DNA of 64,000 nucleotides. Origin: Tubiluchus corallicola. Its lineage: Eukaryota; Priapulida; Priapulimorpha; Priapulimorphida; Tubiluchidae. A program made the translations under genes and the position numbers. How positions within the stretch are numbered: position 1 is the stretch's first letter; every line of letters starts with the position of its first letter. The notes beneath the pieces are model-generated. The model searched no databases. It was not told where the DNA came from and saw nothing but the letters and a program-made list of their open reading frames with translations. The DNA lies in contig JAQGDQ010000067.1 of assembly GCA_030141605.1 (NCBI GenBank), forward strand, positions 186,001-250,000, in the 5' to 3' direction. Of the stretch, positions 43,101 through 49,100 are shown piece after piece.

Positions 43101-46100
43101 CTCTCTGTGTTTCTGTGAGTGATTACATTTGCTGCAGTGGCAAGCTAGTAGCTGTTAAGTATTTTTATGCTTAGCAAATGTAAGCAAAATATGCTACAAA
43201 GTAAAAGTCTCATTAGAAACAGGTGAACAGCTTTGTAAAGGAACTTTAGCTACTTCAAGTGATTCAGATGAAAATGATTCACAATGTTTTTTGTGAGACA
43301 AAACCTTTTTCTCCTAACCATATACTTACTTTATCATGGAGAAATTTACCCCTAAGAATAAGTTAGTCTCAAGAACACACAATGTAGATTAGCGCTTAAA
43401 CATACTACAACTAAATATTTCAATTAACCATACTTCTCAGTTATCTGTACAGGCTCAGCTGGAGATTAGTGCAGATAATCAAGAGTTTGCTGTAATTAAT
43501 ATTCATCTGTTCGATAGTGTCGCGAATACCGTAGTTCCTGAAATTACTACGTTGGGTTAATTACAATTGTATTTTTATTCTTAACTATATTACTTTTGAA
43601 ATTGATTTATTCATTTTCGCGAAATCTCAGTCAGATCAAAAATTGGAAACCAAAACAGCCACGTATAACATGCCATTATATGTGGACGTTTTGGCTTTGC
43701 AATTGTCGTTCTTACATTTGTCTGTAAAACCTGAACTCAAAACTTACATCGGTTGGTTTTGCAGATATCTAAAATTGGACTAACTGAGAACTTTCGGGGT
43801 GATAAAAAGAAGTTTGAAATATGGACAAATGCCAGGGAGGAAGTGTACATTATCCAAGCTCCAACAATAGAGATGAAAGAAATGTTGGTTAAACACATCA
43901 AATGCTTGTTACTCAGCCAGTTTGATGCAATACGAGGTATATAATTTAAGTACTAAAGTTGCTTGCATTTGTGTCAGTATGCATTTTTGTGTGCATTCTG
44001 CTATGCTGTTCCTACAGGTTGCAAGAAATTATTGACTAACTTGTGTTCAGAAAAAAACTCAAAAAAATGAATGAAAACTGACAAAGCAATAAAAAGGACA
44101 CTTATTTTAATTTCTGATGTAGCTGCTATTTGTGCCCCTGTCAGCTGTTAATTGACAGTATAAGAACAAAAGCTTCTCATTGAGACTGGTATCATGACTC
44201 ACTTTCAAAACCTCATTAATTTTTGATTTAAATAGCAAGTAAAGTATTAGAATTAGAGAAATTGGTTATAATATTAAAAGAATTAGAAAGTATATTTGTA
44301 TGTTCTTTTGATAACTTTTTAGTCTGTCATTTCTCGACACATTGAAATGAAGTTACATTATCCTTTCCAAGACTTACTAGCCTGTTTTTAGCTTTTGCAA
44401 ATTTGCTTTATTTTTAACAGTTGTCAAGTTAGGCTACGCAGTGATTAAAAATGTTTATGTTTTATTGTTTAACTGATACACTTCCTTGGGGTTGCAAATC
44501 AGTGGAATCATAATTCTGAGTTGAAAATTATAATTAGTTATTGATCTAATATATCACTTTGCCAAGAAACTTGATCTTATATATACATATAACACACCAA
44601 TTGATGGTCAATTATGATTATATGTTAGAGCTGCATGTTGTTTGATATTTTAGGAGAAGCTCGAATGCATTACATTCAAAAGCAAACAATTGCTGAATCA
44701 GCTGCTGCTGTGTCAAATCCTAGTCTCAACCTATTGGAAGTGAAGGAGCCATTGCTCACTGCACATCATAATAAGTGAGTTTCATTCCATTATTTCGTTA
44801 AATAATTTTAAAAAGCTAAACTTAGTTCATCTGTTTCATGTACTGTACTTATGGTTAGTAACATTTTGTGCCTGTAAATTCACAAACAGGTGCCCAGGGT
44901 GATAAAAACTAAAATTTTAGCAACAGTGATGAAAATATTGAGTGTCAAGAATCATTTCCAGAATACTTTTTTGCTACCAAATAGATTTTGAACAACTGAA
45001 GCTGTCATGTATTATAGCTTAGTGTATTTATTGGGGCTTTCAAGCATTTTGTATACATCTCAGTGGTGAAGAATACCAAAATAGCCATCTAACACTAGCT
45101 AGTTAAACAAATCTGAAATGATTCATTAGTGCTATTATTTTTGTAAATTCAACATTAACGTCAAAGATGTATTTCATATTTTTAGAAATTTTCTTTAATT
45201 GTACCAACTGCAATGCAGTAGTACAAACACTAGACTATATTGTTTTACGAACCTGTTGATGAGCTAAGATGTATAACGTTAGTATAAAGTTCAAGTTAAA
45301 ATGTATTGGTGTGTTTTTAAGGCTACTGAAAGCTCAAAGTTGTGGGCAGCTTCAAAGACCACTCAATCTCCTTGGTTACGAGTCACCCACAACACCTTCC
45401 TATCTTAATGAAGATGAGAGTGATGAAGAATGGAGTACAGATGATTATTCTACAAACTCAAACTCTGATGAACACTCAAACCGTAGTTCCATGGGAGAGG
45501 CCAGTTATGATTTTGTATTTGCCATATAGCTATTTCATTATACAAGTGCAGTTTGAGCACTTAATAAAACTAGTTTTTAGTGGAAGTTAGGTGCTTAGTG
45601 AAGATGACTGCCAAAGTAAAAAAAACTGATGTTGTGATAGTCTTACCAAAATTAAATGAAATAATGTAACATTTTATTCCCTGGCAAATTTTATGTTTTT
45701 CATTTAGTCAAAGCACAAAGCACACACATATTTCTTGTATGGTCTTGAACTTTGGTGTGTTTACCATCTATAAAGCAAAATATATGCATTTGTCATACTA
45801 GAACACCCTTATACCTAACTTCACTAGTCATTTTTCAACCTTTAAGAAATTCCACGAATTTCTCAATAAATTGAGCTTGCGTCTATGATTATACTGAAAA
45901 TACCACTATTATTCGGAATAAGAATTCAGAAAGCTAGCTGAAAAAACTGAAGTGCTTAATAAATTTTGCTACTGTGCACCCACTTTTTTGGGGTCATGGA
46001 ATGCAATTTCAGACTATGACCAAACCAGTAAACATACTAATCATTTTCTTGGCCTATGATTTGCATCTTCATCCAAAAACTAATGGGCTTCCAACATTTC

Positions 46101-49100
46101 AGCTCTTGCCCAGACCTATCCCTGTGCCAAGTTTGGTGATTTTTGGTTACAATACCTAGCTCATGCTTTTAAGAAAAGTCGGTAGCGAAATATTAATACC
46201 CATAGAGGCTTGCAACGGCTAACTAAAATAACTAGTTTTGTTGTATACATTGCAATAAGTAATTTCTGGGATGAAAAGATCTTAGTAAAAGATAACAGAG
46301 TTGTAACAGTCTTGCAAAAAGTAATAGCCATAGTGGCTATTACTTTTTGCAAGACTGTTACAACTCTGTTATCTTTTACTAAGATCTTTTCATCCCAGAA
46401 ATTACTTATTGCAATGTATACAACAAAACTAGTTATGAATGAATTAAAATTGCTGTCCTATCCATCCCAATTGAAATGTGATGTGACCTCATCCGTCTTG
46501 ATTTTACTGTGTGAACAGGCAAGCATATACACATGCACACACATGCATACCCTCACGCACACACATGCATGCACACACACACACACACACACACAAAGAT
46601 AGACAGATAGACACGACTAAATGCGTTCGTTACTCAACCACCAACTACTGTTGGCGTAGGTGTATTGGTTTATATTATTATCGCTTTGTACACATCACGT
46701 ATTTTACTGTTTTTGAGCTTGATAACTTTTCTAAAAATTCTAGCTTGTATTGCCAAATATTTGTGCTCTTGAAAAGTAGACTGCAAATAAAACACAATAC
46801 TATAAAGATTAACCAGCTTGCATAAAAGCCCACATTTTTTCTGATGCATGTGATGTGTCTGATAGCTCACTAGCTTGTTTTTTATGGAAAACCTAGCCCA
46901 GGGTTCCCGTGGTTAGGGAAAGTCCTTGAAAATAAAGGGCTAACCATTAAAGTCATGGAAAAGTCAGGGAAAAGATAAATTGACAAAAAGTCAGAAAAAT
47001 TGGAAAGAGTTGCAAAAGTAATCACTGTGAAAATTCTGTGGGAACCCTGCTAGCCATGAAAACACAGTAAGTATTGGCACATTCGGAAAGCTTGAGCCTC
47101 GCATAGTTCAGTATGCTGCCGGAACTTAATTTGTTTAGAAACTATTCTTGCATAGTGTACTGTGTGCTGTGTGACTTACTAAAATTCTCCTCTCATTGTC
47201 CAAGTGTTGCAAAAGCTGCATGCTCTATAAACAGATACAGTAAACTCCCCATGACTCAAATCAACCGAACCAAAAAAACTTGAGTTAGGTGGTGTTGACC
47301 ATTTTCCAGCACAGAAACTCTAAAACCCTTCCTCCAGACAGTGAGCTAAGTAGAAGGCAGAAAGTCGACCTTTCTATACATGAACGAGATTTGATAGCTA
47401 TTACTAAAGAATAACAAATTATGTAGTGAAACACGATTTTTTTATGTTACGAAAGGACACGTACACAACACTGTTAAACAATATTACAGTGGGGCTGCCA
47501 ATGTCTTACGCACTGCAATTCGGTTTGTGTATAGTTCAATTATTTACATGCTCTCCGTCAAGTGATCAGTTATCTTCATCTGCACCAAGTCCTGTGCCTG
47601 TTTCATCAGCACTGATTCTATTTTATCATTCATGTTTTCCATTTCCATACAATAACAATAGAGCGATTGTTTTCATGTCACCAACTGGGACTTTCCCAGA
47701 AAGATCAATCCTGGAGAAAATAATTGGGGTGCGACTTGTAAAACATCAGAAGTTTCGTGCAAAAACGATACTGTTTTACTAAACTTTTTATTTTTCTAGA
47801 GTATAAATTGCATTTTTGAGTTAGGCGAAGTAACTTACATCTGTTTTGATTAAATGGACCATAATTTTTTATTTGAGTTATGCAAAATTTTGAGTTATAT
47901 ATTTTGAGTAAGCAATGTTTTTGTGGGAAAAGGATTTTATCCATTCTGCTGAAATTCCTTGAGTTATGTGATTTTGAGTTTACTGTACCACTAACTTACA
48001 TTATTTGCATTACTTACATGGCACAAAGATGGGAAGTTATGGGCTCATTTTTATTTATCATTGAATCAATGACATTAGAAACATAGTTATTTTTGTTTAG
48101 TTAGATAAATATAGCACATTCTTTTTTTCATGTGAAATAAATGTTCTCATAAATTTACAGATGCCAGTATATATATCATTAGCTGATTATATGGCCGTGG
48201 ACACCTCTGAAATAACAATATGTGAAGGTGAGATGCTAGAAGTACTGAACATGGGGCAAGATGGGTGGTGGTTTGTGCGATCAGCTGCCACATCCAAAAC
48301 AGGTTGGGCACCTGGAAGCTATTTGGAGCCAATTGATAAACGCAGTTCAAGAGCTAGTATCGGAAGTAGTATAAATATCGGTAAGTAATAAGCTTTAATA
48401 GTTCTTAATACAAGGTCGAATAGATTACAACTTACTGTATCGAAGTTACAGTTAAAAAGTTTGCGAATGTAGCTTAACCTATCTTAAAACTTTTTAAATG
48501 CAAGACCTACAGATGTCACATTCAACAGCGTTATCATATATTGATTTGGAGCAGGTTTCACAGTCAGCATTTGGCATTGATTGTTTATACTTCCTAACCA
48601 CAATAATCAAAGTTAGTAAGACTTGAATAATGCCAGAACATTAGTTTTAATCACTTAAAATTGGCTACAACTTGGTTAACTTTTCATTTGCACCACTGGT
48701 AATTCTTTGCCTTTTCTCATTTTAAAAGAAAAGTTACATTTTTTTCTTTTTCACCATCATTTGGCTTAGCAGTTCACCATCATTTGCAATTCCCCATGCC
48801 TTTCTTGTGTGTGAATTTCTTGCTTCCTGTCTGACCAGGAAACTTCCTTCTATAGAAATACAAAGAGCAGTTTGTCACTTCTTTGCAAAATGTGAAGAAC
48901 GAACGCATCCCATTTACCAATCGCGACCCTTGGGTTGCTATATACTGCAATATTTCATTACTAATAAATTTGCCTTTTATCATACCATATGTGGTACTGT
49001 TGATACTAGCACCACAATGATGTGTAATTTCTAGCAATATTAATAGCGAAGCCATTTACAGATGCTTCATCTCGACTGACATTAATTGATTTTTAGCTTG

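Noticed and set aside
46210-46602. 130-codon + frame
   Set aside because: Runs through the palindrome and the CA microsatellite; no similarity.
47426-47782. 118-codon + frame inside the pogo-like element
   Set aside because: No transposase motif (no DDE pattern or helix-turn-helix recognised).
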